DNA from: Acrocarpospora pleiomorpha
Lineage (GTDB): Bacteria; Actinomycetota; Actinomycetes; Streptosporangiales; Streptosporangiaceae
DNA length: 64,000 bases
Assembly: GCF_009687885.1 (NCBI RefSeq)
Contig: NZ_BLAF01000029.1
Coordinates: 44,619 to 108,618, forward strand
Direction of reading: 5' to 3'
Translations under genes and position numbers: made by a program
Shown: one piece after another, positions 1-8,371 of the stretch
How the letters are laid out: the number at the start of each line of letters is the position of its first letter
Numbering within the stretch: the first letter of the stretch is position 1
Notes under the pieces: generated by a model
Databases searched by the model: none
What the model was told of the DNA's origin: nothing
Seen by the model: only the letters and a program-made list of their open reading frames with translations

Positions 1-41
1 GGCTTCCGCCCTACCCCCGCCACTCAAGGGAGTTCCCGCCC

Positions 42-1274
42 ATGACCCAACCCCGACCCGACCCCCAACCCGCCACCGAAAGAGACGCGGTGGACGGCGC
101 CGCGCTACTCGACCGGCTACGCGCCGCACTCACCCGCTACGTCGTCCTGCCGACCGGCGAAGCCGCCGACGCCGTCACCCTCTGGATAGCCGCCACCCAC
201 GCCCAACCCGCGTGGGCGCACGCGCCCCGCCTGGTCATCCGCGGCCCCGAGAAGCGGTGCGGCAAATCCCGGCTGCTAGACACCGTCGAATCCACCTGCC
301 ACCAGCCGTTCATCACCGTCAACTCCAGCAGCGCAGCGGTGTACCGGTCCATCACCGAAGACCCGCCCACCATGCTCGTCGATGAAGCCGACACCATCTT
401 CGGGCCGAAAGCAGACGGCAACGAAGACCTGCGCGGCCTGCTCAACGCTGGCCACCAGCGCAACCGCCCGGCCAAACGCTACGACGCCGCATCCAACCGA
501 GTGGAATCCATCCCCACCTTCGCCATGGCCGCACTCGCCGGAATCGGCGCCATGCCGGACACGATCGAAGACCGCGCGGTCGTCATCCGGATGCGACGCC
601 GCGGCCCCGGCGAAACCGTCGCCCCCTACCGGCACCGCCGCGACCGGCCCCCACTCCGCCAGCTGGCCGAAGAACTCCGCGCCTGGCTCCGCGCCGACCT
701 GCCCACCCTGGAGAAAGCCGAACCCGGCATGCCACTGGAAGACCGCGCCGCCGACACCTGGGAACCCCTCATCACCGTCGCCGACCACGCAGGCGGGCAC
801 TGGCCCGACCGCGCCCGCATCGCCGCCCTGGCCCTGACCGCCGAAGCCGACGACAACGGCCATACCAGCGCCCGGCTACGTCTGCTGGCCGACTGCCGGA
901 CCGCTTTCGGCACCGACACCGCTCTCCCCACCGCGACGCTGCTGGAACGGCTCAAAGCCGACCCGGACGGCGAATGGGCCGACCACGGACCCGCCGGACT
1001 GACCGCCATGAAACTCGGCGCCCTGCTCCGCGAATTCGACATCCGATCCACCACCGCCCGATTCCCCGGCGGACAAGCCAAAGGCTACTCACGCGCCGAC
1101 TTCACCGACGCCTGGAACCGCTACTGCCCCGCCCCCGACACCCCGCCAAACCAGCCCGAACCGGCCCCCGGAGACAGACGCGTCGTCCTGTTCGAGAGGG
1201 GAAGCCGTACCAGCCGTACCAGCCTCAATTCCGCAGGTCAGCCTGGTACGGCTTCCCACCCTGGTACGGCTTAA
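42..1274 (+). CDS. DUF3631 domain ATPase of an integrated actinomycete element
   Basis: Predicted cytoplasmic P-loop ATPase of 410 aa. A Walker A motif GPEKRCGKS lies at residues 68-76, a Walker B-like TMLVDEAD at 110-117 and an arginine-rich EDRAVVIRMRRR at about 176-187. The rest matches the DUF3631 region found in replication proteins of actinomycete integrative elements and plasmids, usually beside primase-polymerase genes (family knowledge). AAGGGAG at 26-32 is a good ribosome binding site for the ATG at 42. The last codons run into a repeat array that spans the stop codon. A role in replication of the excised element is inferred from the excisionase and integrase that follow. The primase partner, if present, lies left of the window. 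Confidence 0.82.
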   Translation: MTQPRPDPQPATERDAVDGAALLDRLRAALTRYVVLPTGEAADAVTLWIAATHAQPAWAHAPRLVIRGPEKRCGKSRLLDTVESTCHQPFITVNSSSAAVYRSITEDPPTMLVDEADTIFGPKADGNEDLRGLLNAGHQRNRPAKRYDAASNRVESIPTFAMAALAGIGAMPDTIEDRAVVIRMRRRGPGETVAPYRHRRDRPPLRQLAEELRAWLRADLPTLEKAEPGMPLEDRAADTWEPLITVADHAGGHWPDRARIAALALTAEADDNGHTSARLRLLADCRTAFGTDTALPTATLLERLKADPDGEWADHGPAGLTAMKLGALLREFDIRSTTARFPGGQAKGYSRADFTDAWNRYCPAPDTPPNQPEPAPGDRRVVLFERGSRTSRTSLNSAGQPGTASHPGTA

Positions 1275-1342
1275 GCCGTACCACCCAAAAAGCCGTACCA
1301 GCCCTGACCAGGCAAAACGAGGCTGGTACGGCTGGTACGGCT
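1203..1342. repeat. Eight-copy 9-bp direct/inverted repeat array (iteron-like)
   Basis: AGCCGTACC or its complement GGTACGGCT occurs eight times: 1203-1211 and 1212-1220 (tandem), 1245-1253 (inverted), 1263-1271 (inverted), 1274-1282, 1291-1299, then 1325-1333 and 1334-1342 (tandem, inverted). The outer tandem pairs are mirror images, and 1263-1282 forms a compact palindrome over the stop codon of the DUF3631 gene. Position between a replication ATPase and xis/int suggests replication iterons or operators for element control. This function is inferred. Confidence 0.75.
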
Positions 1343-1443
1343 ACCCCCCTCAACCGTGTCAAACGCCCTCGGTAACTCGTCACCAAAGCACCCTTGCCGA
1401 GGCCACTCCCGCACCCACACAAGTCCGGGAAGGGATGCGCCCG

Positions 1444-1674
1444 ATGGAAACAGCCAAGCGCCTTTACTCGATCAACGCCCTTGCCGATAGCCGTCCGAAA
1501 TTCCTCACGCCCGATGAGCTTGCCGAGCTCTTCACGGTGCCTCTTGAGACCGTCTACCAGTGGCGACGCAAGCACACCGGCCCGCCCGGTTTCAGGGTTG
1601 GCCGACACCTTCGCTATGACCTAACCGCCGTACTCGCGTGGGTCGCCGAACAGACCCAGACCGGAGTGAGCTGA
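1444..1674 (+). CDS. Excisionase-family helix-turn-helix protein (Xis)
   Basis: Small DNA-binding protein of 76 aa. The segment TPDELAELFTVPLETVYQWRRK followed by a GRHLRYDLTAVLAWV wing is the MerR-like winged helix of excisionase-type proteins. ATG 1444 is preferred over ATG 1435 because GGGAAGGG sits about 9 nt before 1444 but touches 1435. The stop codon lies 1 nt before the integrase start, so the two genes are probably co-transcribed and coupled. Likely role: directing integrase towards excision, and possibly controlling element genes. Confidence 0.8.
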   Translation: METAKRLYSINALADSRPKFLTPDELAELFTVPLETVYQWRRKHTGPPGFRVGRHLRYDLTAVLAWVAEQTQTGVS

Positions 1675-1675
1675 T

Positions 1676-2938
1676 ATGGCTGGACACGTTCAAGACCGCT
1701 GGTACAAGACCGTCACCGGCCCGGACGGCAAGCCCAAGCGCGAACGCACCGACCGATACGGAACAGGAAAGCGATACCGCGCTCGCTACACAGGCCCGGA
1801 CGGCACCGAAAAGAGCCAGTCCTTTCCTGATCGCCAAAAGCGACTAGCAGAGGAATGGTTGGCCCGCATAGAAGCCGACATGTCGCGCGGGCACTATCTC
1901 GATCCCCGAGCTGGCCGCATCACGTTCGGGCAGTATGCCGAGCAGTGGCTGAGCTCATTGACGACCGATCTCAATACTCGTTCCTCGGTTGTCACACAGA
2001 TCCGGCGGCATGCTATTCCCCACCTCGGCTCGCGTCCACTCGAATCCTTCCAGCCGAGTCACATCCGGGAGTGGCTGAGTGCGCTGGAAGGCACACTTCC
2101 GCAGTCCTCCTACCGCCGTGTCATCTTCAGCAACGTGTCGGCCGTCTTCACGGCAGCCATTGATGATGGTGTGCTGTCGAAGAACCCATGCGCCGCACGA
2201 TCCGTGAGCGCCCCCGCGCCCGCACGTCGGCGAGTCCAACCTTGGACGGCAGAGCGCGTATTCGAGGTACGGGCCGCACTTCCAGCCCGCTATCAGGCCA
2301 TGACAGACCTGGGAGGAGGTTGCGGGCTGAGGCAGGGCGAAATCTTCGGCCTTCCGCTCGACGAAGTGGACTTCGATGGTGGATGGCTTCATGTGGCCCA
2401 TCAGGTAAAGGTCATCAGCGGCCATCTCGTCTTTGCTCCACCTAAGCGTGAGAAGGAACGAGATGTGCCGCTTCCCGATCGTGTCGCCAGTGCGCTTCGC
2501 GAGCACGTGAAGCAGTTCCCACCCGCCGAAGTCACCCTTCCGTGGAGGACTCCGGACGGCCCGCCGCTCACAAAGCTGCTGGTCTTCACCCGCGACCGTG
2601 GCGGACCAGTACGGCGAACCGACTTCAACGCCTACAGCTGGAAGCCAGCTCTAGAAGCTGCTGGCGTCATCCCTCCACCCAGAGATGGCGCGCGGCACCA
2701 AGCTGCCCGTGAGCACGGCATGCACGCGCTCAGGCACTTCTACGCCTCGGTGCTCCTGGACGCTGGTGAGAGCATCAAGGCGCTGAGTCAGTACCTCGGA
2801 CACAGCGATCCCGGCTTCACTCTCCGGGTCTACACCCACCTCATGCCGAGCAGTGAAGGACGCACCCGGCGGGCTGTAGACAAGGTGCATGAAGCCACCG
2901 ATTCCAAGTCAGACGGCCCACAGACGGCCCAGGACTGA
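1676..2938 (+). CDS. int: Tyrosine recombinase (phage/AICE-type integrase)
   Basis: Site-specific recombinase of 420 aa. An Arm-binding-like N-terminus is followed by a SAM-like core-binding domain (about 82-180) and a C-terminal catalytic domain. Visible catalytic residues are R219 (GCGLRQGE), the Lys of PPKREKERD near 257, H350 and R353 (HALRHFYAS), H376 (GHSDP) and nucleophile Y386 (RVYTHLM), so the enzyme looks intact. Its base composition is visibly less GC-rich than the flanking chromosomal genes, as expected for an acquired element. It is the last element gene before glnA2, so the right attachment site should lie at about 2939-3017. Confidence 0.92.
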   Translation: MAGHVQDRWYKTVTGPDGKPKRERTDRYGTGKRYRARYTGPDGTEKSQSFPDRQKRLAEEWLARIEADMSRGHYLDPRAGRITFGQYAEQWLSSLTTDLNTRSSVVTQIRRHAIPHLGSRPLESFQPSHIREWLSALEGTLPQSSYRRVIFSNVSAVFTAAIDDGVLSKNPCAARSVSAPAPARRRVQPWTAERVFEVRAALPARYQAMTDLGGGCGLRQGEIFGLPLDEVDFDGGWLHVAHQVKVISGHLVFAPPKREKERDVPLPDRVASALREHVKQFPPAEVTLPWRTPDGPPLTKLLVFTRDRGGPVRRTDFNAYSWKPALEAAGVIPPPRDGARHQAAREHGMHALRHFYASVLLDAGESIKALSQYLGHSDPGFTLRVYTHLMPSSEGRTRRAVDKVHEATDSKSDGPQTAQD

Positions 2939-2948
2939 TCAATAGGCC

Positions 2949-2984
2949 GTGATGGTCAGCGAGAACCGGTTCGCTGACCATCAC
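2949..2984. terminator. 14-bp perfect stem-loop between int and glnA
   Basis: GTGATGGTCAGCGA at 2949-2962 and its exact complement at 2971-2984 enclose GAACCGGT. The hairpin lies 10 nt after the integrase stop and 34 nt past the end of convergent glnA, so it could terminate both. There is no long T-tract, which is normal in high-GC actinobacteria. The rest of 2939-3017 should contain the right attachment site, but no att core can be assigned without the left end. Confidence 0.7.
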
Positions 2985-3017
2985 GCTGTCTGTATCCGAA
3001 TCCCCTTTGACCTGCGG

Positions 3018-4379
3018 TTACAGAACCGGCAGGTAGCGCCCCAGCTCGAATTCGGTGACCTGGCGGCGGTAGTCGCGCCACTCGGCGCGCTTGTTGCGGA
3101 GGAAGAAGTCGAAGACGTGTTCGCCCAGGGTTTCGGCGACCAGTTCGCTGTGTTCCATGACGGAGATGGCTTCGTCGAGGGACTGCGGCAGCGGCTGGAT
3201 GCCGAGGGCGCGGCGTTCGCCGCTGGTGAGGGCCCAGACGTCGTCTTCGGCGCCGGGGGGCATTTCGTAGCCCTGTTCGATGCCGCGCAGGCCGGCGGCC
3301 AGGATGAGGGCGTAGGCGAGGTAGGGGTTGCAGGCGGAGTCGAGGGAGCGGAACTCGATGCGGGTCGAGCCGCCCTTGTGCGGCTTGTACATGGGGACGC
3401 GGACCAGGGCGGAGCGGTTGTTGTGGCCCCAGCAGATGTAGGAGGGGGCTTCGCCGCCGGCGCCCGCGATGGCTTCCGCGCCGCCCCACAGGCGCTTGTA
3501 GGAGTTGACCCACTGGTTGCACACGGCGGTGATCTCGGCGGCGTGCTTGAGCAGGCCCCCGATGAAGGATCGGCCGATCTTGGAGAGCTGGTAGTCCGAG
3601 CCGGGCTCGTAGAAGGCGTTGCGGTCGCCTTCGAACAGGGACATGTGGGTGTGCATGCCGGAGCCGGGGTATTCGGTGAACGGCTTGGGCATGAACGACG
3701 CCCAGACGCCCTGCTCCAGCGCGACCTCCTTCATGACCAGCCGGAACGTCATGATGTTGTCGGCGGTGCTGAGCGCGTCCGCGTAGCGGAGGTCGATCTC
3801 CTGCTGGCCGGGCGCGCCCTCGTGGTGGCTGAACTCGACGGAGATGCCCATCGACTCCAGCATCATGATCGCGTTGCGCCGGAAGTCGTGGCCCGCGCTG
3901 TGCGGGGTGTGGTCGAAGTAGCCGCCCTCGTCGATCGGCTCGGGGCGCACGCCCTTCTCCGGCTTCTCCCTGAGCAGGAAGAACTCGATCTCCGGGTGGG
4001 TGTAGAAGGTGAAGCCCATGTCGGCGCACTTGGCCAGGGCGCGCTTGAGCACCCAGCGCGGGTCGGCGTGCGACGGGGAGCCGTCGGGCATCAGGATGTC
4101 GCAGAACATCCGGGCCGCCCCGGGCGTCTCGCTGCGCCACGGCAGGATCTGGAAGGTCGACGGGTCGGGCTTGGCGAGCATGTCCGACTCGTACACGCGG
4201 GAGAAGCCTTCGATGGCGGAGCCGTCGAAGCCGATGCCCTCGGCGAAGGCGCCTTCGAGCTCGGCGGGGGCGATCGCCACTGATTTGAGGAAGCCGAGGA
4301 CGTCCGTAAACCAGAGTCGGATGAACCGAATATCGCGCTCTTCTAGCGTGCGGAGGACGAATTCCTGCTGGCGGTCCAA
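3018..4379 (-). CDS. glnA2: GlnA2-type glutamine synthetase / gamma-glutamyl ligase
   Basis: 453 aa, the length of the short actinobacterial GS type I paralogues. It has the beta-grasp N-domain and catalytic-domain signatures GFDGSAIEGF, EIEFFL, SHHEGAPGQQEIDLRYADAL, GMHTHMS, WGHNNRSALVR and RIEFRSLDSACNPYLAYA. The whole sequence closely resembles my recollection of Streptomyces GlnA2. The C-terminus has no NLY-type adenylylation site, so GlnE control is unlikely. Streptomyces GlnA2 has been linked to gamma-glutamylation of polyamines rather than bulk ammonium assimilation, so true GS activity is uncertain. The start is TTG, with GAGGTA about 6 nt upstream. Divergent from the terpene synthase gene. 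Confidence 0.93.
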   Translation of the reverse strand: MDRQQEFVLRTLEERDIRFIRLWFTDVLGFLKSVAIAPAELEGAFAEGIGFDGSAIEGFSRVYESDMLAKPDPSTFQILPWRSETPGAARMFCDILMPDGSPSHADPRWVLKRALAKCADMGFTFYTHPEIEFFLLREKPEKGVRPEPIDEGGYFDHTPHSAGHDFRRNAIMMLESMGISVEFSHHEGAPGQQEIDLRYADALSTADNIMTFRLVMKEVALEQGVWASFMPKPFTEYPGSGMHTHMSLFEGDRNAFYEPGSDYQLSKIGRSFIGGLLKHAAEITAVCNQWVNSYKRLWGGAEAIAGAGGEAPSYICWGHNNRSALVRVPMYKPHKGGSTRIEFRSLDSACNPYLAYALILAAGLRGIEQGYEMPPGAEDDVWALTSGERRALGIQPLPQSLDEAISVMEHSELVAETLGEHVFDFFLRNKRAEWRDYRRQVTEFELGRYLPVL

Positions 4380-4520
4380 GGCGCTACCTCACGGAATGGA
4401 CATCTCTGGGCATCTACCAGTGTGCCCTTTCTGTGTTTCACATGCGTTACGCGCCCCCGGTGCGGACTCTCCGTCGCGCCTCGCGGACAACGGGTGAACA
4501 TTGTCCTAGCGTGTGATCAC

Positions 4521-5432
4521 ATGAGCGCTGAGCTGCGGATACCGTCCGCTGCGGCCATTCTTGTCCCGCTTGCCGAGCTGTTCCCGCCGTTGGGGTGTTC
4601 GTCCCGGCCGTGCGACGGGACCGCGCTCCGCGCCTGGGCCGCCCCGTACGGCCTGCCCACCGACGCCGGATTCCACCGCCTCGCGGCCCGCCTGATGCCC
4701 GAAGGCCGCCTGCTGTCCCGCTGGCTGACCTGGACATTCGCGTACGACGACTGGTGCGACGAGGGCACCGGCAGCAGGGAGGGACGGGTGCTCGACCGGA
4801 TGCACGCCCGGCTGCGGGAGACCATGCGCACGGGGCACGGTTCCGCCGAGCCGCTGGTCGCGTCCTTCGCCGACCTGTGGCGGGCGACGGCGCCGCGGAT
4901 GAGCCCTGCCTGGGCGCGCAGGTTCGCCAACCGCCTGGAGCTCCACGCGGACGCCTGCCGGGTGCAGGCCGTCAACCGGACGTACGGGCGGGTGCCGACG
5001 GCGGGCGAGTATCCGGCGCTGCGCCGCCACGCGTTCTGCGGGTTCGTCACCGACCTGCTGGAGCCGTGCCTGCGGATCGACGTGCCGGGACGGCTGCACA
5101 CCTCGCCGCCGTGGCGCACGCTGGTGGACGCGTCCTCGGACGTGATCGCCTGGTGCAACGACATCGCGTCGCTGGCGAAGGAGCAGGGCGATCCGCACAA
5201 CTACGTGCGGGTGGCGGCCGAGCGGATCGGGGTGCGGGATCCGGCGGCGTGGGTGGCCGACCGGATCGCGGAGCGGGTGGAGGATCTGCGGGACGCGGCG
5301 CTGGCGCTGCCGGGGACGTGCGCGGAGCTGGGCGTGCCGGCCACGGTGGCGCCGGTGGCGGTGTGCCTGCTGGCCGGTCCGCGGGCGCATGTGGAGTGGC
5401 TGCTGGAGTCGGCACGATATAGATCTACGTAA
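4521..5432 (+). CDS. Class I terpene synthase family protein
   Basis: 303 aa, within or slightly under the usual size of bacterial class I terpene cyclases. The aspartate-rich motif is DDWCDE at 76-81 and the NSE triad is NDIASLAKE at 213-221 (N213, S217, E221). A C-terminal RY pair is present in SARYRST. All metal-binding residues for Mg-dependent prenyl diphosphate ionisation are therefore in place. ATG 4521 is chosen because upstream in-frame codons lack a ribosome binding site and a TAGCGT -10-like hexamer (4507-4512) sits about 8 nt before it, suggesting a nearly leaderless transcript. No P450 or prenyltransferase gene is adjacent. The product cannot be predicted; sesquiterpene is the commonest outcome. 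Confidence 0.85.
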   Translation: MSAELRIPSAAAILVPLAELFPPLGCSSRPCDGTALRAWAAPYGLPTDAGFHRLAARLMPEGRLLSRWLTWTFAYDDWCDEGTGSREGRVLDRMHARLRETMRTGHGSAEPLVASFADLWRATAPRMSPAWARRFANRLELHADACRVQAVNRTYGRVPTAGEYPALRRHAFCGFVTDLLEPCLRIDVPGRLHTSPPWRTLVDASSDVIAWCNDIASLAKEQGDPHNYVRVAAERIGVRDPAAWVADRIAERVEDLRDAALALPGTCAELGVPATVAPVAVCLLAGPRAHVEWLLESARYRST

Positions 5433-5462
5433 CGTAATCGATTGCTCGCTCTATGTATATAC

Positions 5463-6233
5463 ATGAGGCACGCTAAGCGGGGGAACAGGCGGAAGGTCGT
5501 CGTGGGGTGCGCCGTGGTGGTTGCGGTGGCGGTCGCCGTACAGGTGACCAGGACGGTGGCGTGCGCGGACGGGCCGGAGAACGGGCGGGCCTACTTCTAC
5601 GAGCCGCAGGCGGGGCCGGGGAACTGCTCGCTGGAGGCGGCGGGGCAGCTGTTCGTGTCGGTGTCGGCCGGGGAGTACGCGGGCTCGCAGGCGTGCGGCG
5701 GCTACCTGGACGTGACCGGCCCGCGCGGGACGGTCCGGGTGCAGGTGGTGGACCAGTGCGTGAAGTGCGGGAAGGGCGAGCTGGACCTGAGCCGCCCGGC
5801 CTTCTCGAAGATCGCCCAACCGGGCGTGGGCGTGACCAGGGTCGTCTACGACCGGGTGCGCAATCCCCAGGTGGACAAGCCGCTCGGGTTCCGCGTCAAG
5901 GCGGGGTCGTCGGTCTACTGGCTGGCCGTCCAGGTTCTCGATCACGGCAACCCGCTGCGCAGCGTCCGGATCAGGGACGGCGGGCACTGGCGCGACCTGC
6001 GGCGCGGCGGCGACAACTATTGGGTCTTCGAGCACTTCCCTGGCGCGGGCCCGTTCACCCTGCGGGTCACCGACGTCTTCGGCCAGCGCGCCACCGCCAC
6101 CGGCGTCGTCCTCGCCCCCGGTCGCGTCCAGCGCAGCATCAAACGCCTGTACGGCCAGAACGCCGTCACCCCCATCACGCAGCGAGCCCTCCCGGCAGCC
6201 CCAGCAGCCCCCGAAAGCCCCATGTTCTGCTGA
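5463..6233 (+). CDS. Expansin-like (EXLX family) secreted protein
   Basis: 256 aa. N-terminal KRGNRRK then a hydrophobic segment (about 12-27) forms a signal peptide or anchor. Residues about 35-125 match the double-psi beta-barrel of bacterial expansins, including ACGGYLDV, VVDQCVKCGKGELDLSRPAFSKIA and the conserved Asp of the DLS motif. The C-terminal half (about 130-225) resembles the CBM63 cellulose-binding domain. Bacterial expansins loosen plant or bacterial cell walls non-hydrolytically (family knowledge). ATG 5463 is used; the upstream TTG at 5442 adds only seven residues before the signal peptide. The gene lies 30 bp after the terpene synthase on the same strand, but a functional link is not evident. 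Confidence 0.8.
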   Translation: MRHAKRGNRRKVVVGCAVVVAVAVAVQVTRTVACADGPENGRAYFYEPQAGPGNCSLEAAGQLFVSVSAGEYAGSQACGGYLDVTGPRGTVRVQVVDQCVKCGKGELDLSRPAFSKIAQPGVGVTRVVYDRVRNPQVDKPLGFRVKAGSSVYWLAVQVLDHGNPLRSVRIRDGGHWRDLRRGGDNYWVFEHFPGAGPFTLRVTDVFGQRATATGVVLAPGRVQRSIKRLYGQNAVTPITQRALPAAPAAPESPMFC

Positions 6234-6352
6234 ACCACCCCAGCAAAACCTCCGTCATACGGTGGAAAGCGTGGCAATCGGTCTTTGATCGGGCATCTAC
6301 CCGAACGCGATACGGTCCGCGCGACCGTATGACCGACCGGGGGGCGACCGAG

Positions 6353-8371
6353 ATGGCGGCGGATGCCGACGCGCTGACACGTGCCGCGCCAGAAATCACG
6401 CCGGAGAACACCCCGCGACCGCCGGTGAAGCCCCACTGGATGAAGGTGCCGGAATCCTGGGCGAAAGCCGCCGCCGTCGCCATCGCCGTGGCCTCCATCG
6501 CGCTGGAACTCGCCGACATCTGGATCACCGCCCAGCTCCCCCAGCCGGCCTACACCCCGTTCCCCTTCGCCCCCGAGGACATGGCCGGAACCGCGTTCCC
6601 CGTCTTCGGCGCGCTGCTCGTGATCCGCCGCCCGCGCCTGGTGATCGGCTGGCTGCTCTGCCTGGGCGGCCTCGGCTCGGCTGCCAACATCACCGTCTCG
6701 AACCTGGCGTTGCTGATCGTCCAGGAGGGCGGCCACCCGGCGGTGTTCCTGCTCTGGCTGTTCGCCTCGGCGGTCTGGAGCCTCACCACCTACGCGCTGG
6801 GCATCCTGCTCCCGATGCTCTACCCGACCGGCCGCCTGCCCTCCAACCGCTGGTGCGTGCCCGGCGGTTTCGCGGCGCTGGTCCTGATCGCGGACTGGGC
6901 GCGGGTGCTGATCGGCCCGTCCACCCCCAGAACCGGCCACAACCCGTTCGCGGTGGCCGCGTTCGCGCCGTACTACCACGACGCCAGGCTGCTGCTCTCG
7001 GCGCTGATCAAGGTGGCCCTGGTGCTGGCCTTCTCCTCGCTGGTGGTCAGGTTCCGCCAAGCCGGTCCGGACGAGCGGCGGCAGATCCTGTGGCCGTCGC
7101 TGGCCATCGCCGGCCTGGTCGTGCCGTGGGCGATCGGCGACCCGGTCTGGTGGACGGTGTCACTGACGATCCCGCTCATCCCGGCCGCGGTCACGGTGGC
7201 GGTGCTGCGCTACCGCCTGTTCGGCATCGACACCCTGGTCACCCGGGCGCTTGTCGGCGCGGGCCTGGTCGGCGCGATCGCGGGCGGCTACGTGCTGGCC
7301 ACCGGCCTCTCCAGTTTCTTCCTGGCCGGGGTGGACCAGCTGTTCGGCCTGGCCGCCGCGCTGGTCGCGGGCGCGTTCTTCCACCCGATGCGGCGCGCCC
7401 TGCAACGCCTGGCCGACCGCGCCCTGTACGGCACCCGCGGCGACCCCGTCGCCCTCGCCGACGGCCTCAAGGCCCGCCTCCAGCAGACCGACCCCGTGCA
7501 CGGCCTGCTGGCGGCCCTGGAAACCCTCAAGGACGGCCTCGCGGTGACCGGAGCCGGGGCAGAGGTCGACGGCGCGACCATCGCCGCCGGGGAGCTCCGC
7601 CAGGTCTCCCGCGCGGTCCCGCTGATCTGGCACGGCCAGCCGGTGGGCACCCTGCTGATCGGCCCGCCAGGCCGCCGCAGGTTCCCGGCCGCCCACGACG
7701 AGCGCGTGATCTCCGCCCTCACCCCGTACGTGGCGGACGCGGCCCACACCATGCGCCTCACCACCGCCCTGCAGCGTTCCCGGGAGCGCATCCTGACCGC
7801 GCGCGAGGAGGAGCGCCGCCGCCTGCGCCGCGACCTGCACGACGGCCTCGGCCAGACGCTGACGACGATGGCGATGACCCTCAACATGGCCAGGGTCAGC
7901 CTGCCCCGCTCCCCCGACGTGGCCGACACCCTGCTGAAAGAGCTCCGCACCGGCATGGACGCCGTCTCCGGCGACATCCGCGAACTCGTGTACGGCCTGC
8001 GCCCGCCCGCCCTGGACGATCTCGGCCTGGCCGGAGCCGTACGGCAGCTGGCGGCCGACGGCCCGATAGTGGAGATCGCCGGCGACCTGGACGGGCTGCC
8101 CGCCGCCGTGGAGGTGGCCGCCTACCGGATCGTCCAGGAAGGCCTCACCAACATCCGCAAGCACGCCCAGGCGACCTGGGCCAAGGTCACCCTCCGCCGC
8201 GAGAGCGCCCTGATCGTGGAGATCAGCGACGACGGCGCCGGCCTGCCGGAGACCGTCACCCCGGGCGTCGGCCTCGGCTCGATGCGCGAGCGCGCCGCCG
8301 AACTGGGCGGCACCTGCGTGATCACCTCCTCCGCGTCGGGCACCACGGTGACCGCGAGGTTGCCCCTCTAG
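6353..8371 (+). CDS. Membrane sensor histidine kinase, NarL-partner type (HK1)
   Basis: About 672 aa. The N-terminal third has several hydrophobic segments (about 8 TM helices between residues 35 and 320), followed by a GAF-like linker and a HisKA_3 dimerisation domain with phosphorylatable H496 in RRDLHDGLGQTL. A HATPase_c domain follows (NIRKHAQ, DDGAGLP, GLGSMRERAAELGG). ATG 6353 is chosen because a G-rich ribosome binding site precedes it; ATG 6329 lacks one. It is closely paralogous to the kinase at 10630-12585 in all regions. No response regulator is adjacent, so it may signal to the SARP-REC fusion downstream of its paralogue. Its stop overlaps the convergent ArsR gene by 4 bp. Confidence 0.88.
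   Translation: MAADADALTRAAPEITPENTPRPPVKPHWMKVPESWAKAAAVAIAVASIALELADIWITAQLPQPAYTPFPFAPEDMAGTAFPVFGALLVIRRPRLVIGWLLCLGGLGSAANITVSNLALLIVQEGGHPAVFLLWLFASAVWSLTTYALGILLPMLYPTGRLPSNRWCVPGGFAALVLIADWARVLIGPSTPRTGHNPFAVAAFAPYYHDARLLLSALIKVALVLAFSSLVVRFRQAGPDERRQILWPSLAIAGLVVPWAIGDPVWWTVSLTIPLIPAAVTVAVLRYRLFGIDTLVTRALVGAGLVGAIAGGYVLATGLSSFFLAGVDQLFGLAAALVAGAFFHPMRRALQRLADRALYGTRGDPVALADGLKARLQQTDPVHGLLAALETLKDGLAVTGAGAEVDGATIAAGELRQVSRAVPLIWHGQPVGTLLIGPPGRRRFPAAHDERVISALTPYVADAAHTMRLTTALQRSRERILTAREEERRRLRRDLHDGLGQTLTTMAMTLNMARVSLPRSPDVADTLLKELRTGMDAVSGDIRELVYGLRPPALDDLGLAGAVRQLAADGPIVEIAGDLDGLPAAVEVAAYRIVQEGLTNIRKHAQATWAKVTLRRESALIVEISDDGAGLPETVTPGVGLGSMRERAAELGGTCVITSSASGTTVTARLPL

Noticed and set aside
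1203..1342. CRISPR array
   Set aside because: Repeats are only 9 bp, occur in both orientations and have spacers of 0-25 bp.
2995..3005. TCCGAATCCCC resembles a tRNA T-loop and could mark an attachment site
   Set aside because: The 5 bases before it cannot pair with the CCCCT after it, and there is no acceptor stem, so no tRNA fragment is supported.
2949..4283. 444-aa open frame opposite glnA2
   Set aside because: It is an antisense shadow of a well-recognised glutamine synthetase in high-GC DNA.
5507..6352. Longer N-terminus for HK1 (frame open from 5507)
   Set aside because: It overlaps the expansin gene in another frame and has low-complexity Gly/Arg composition; ATG 6353 has the better ribosome binding site.
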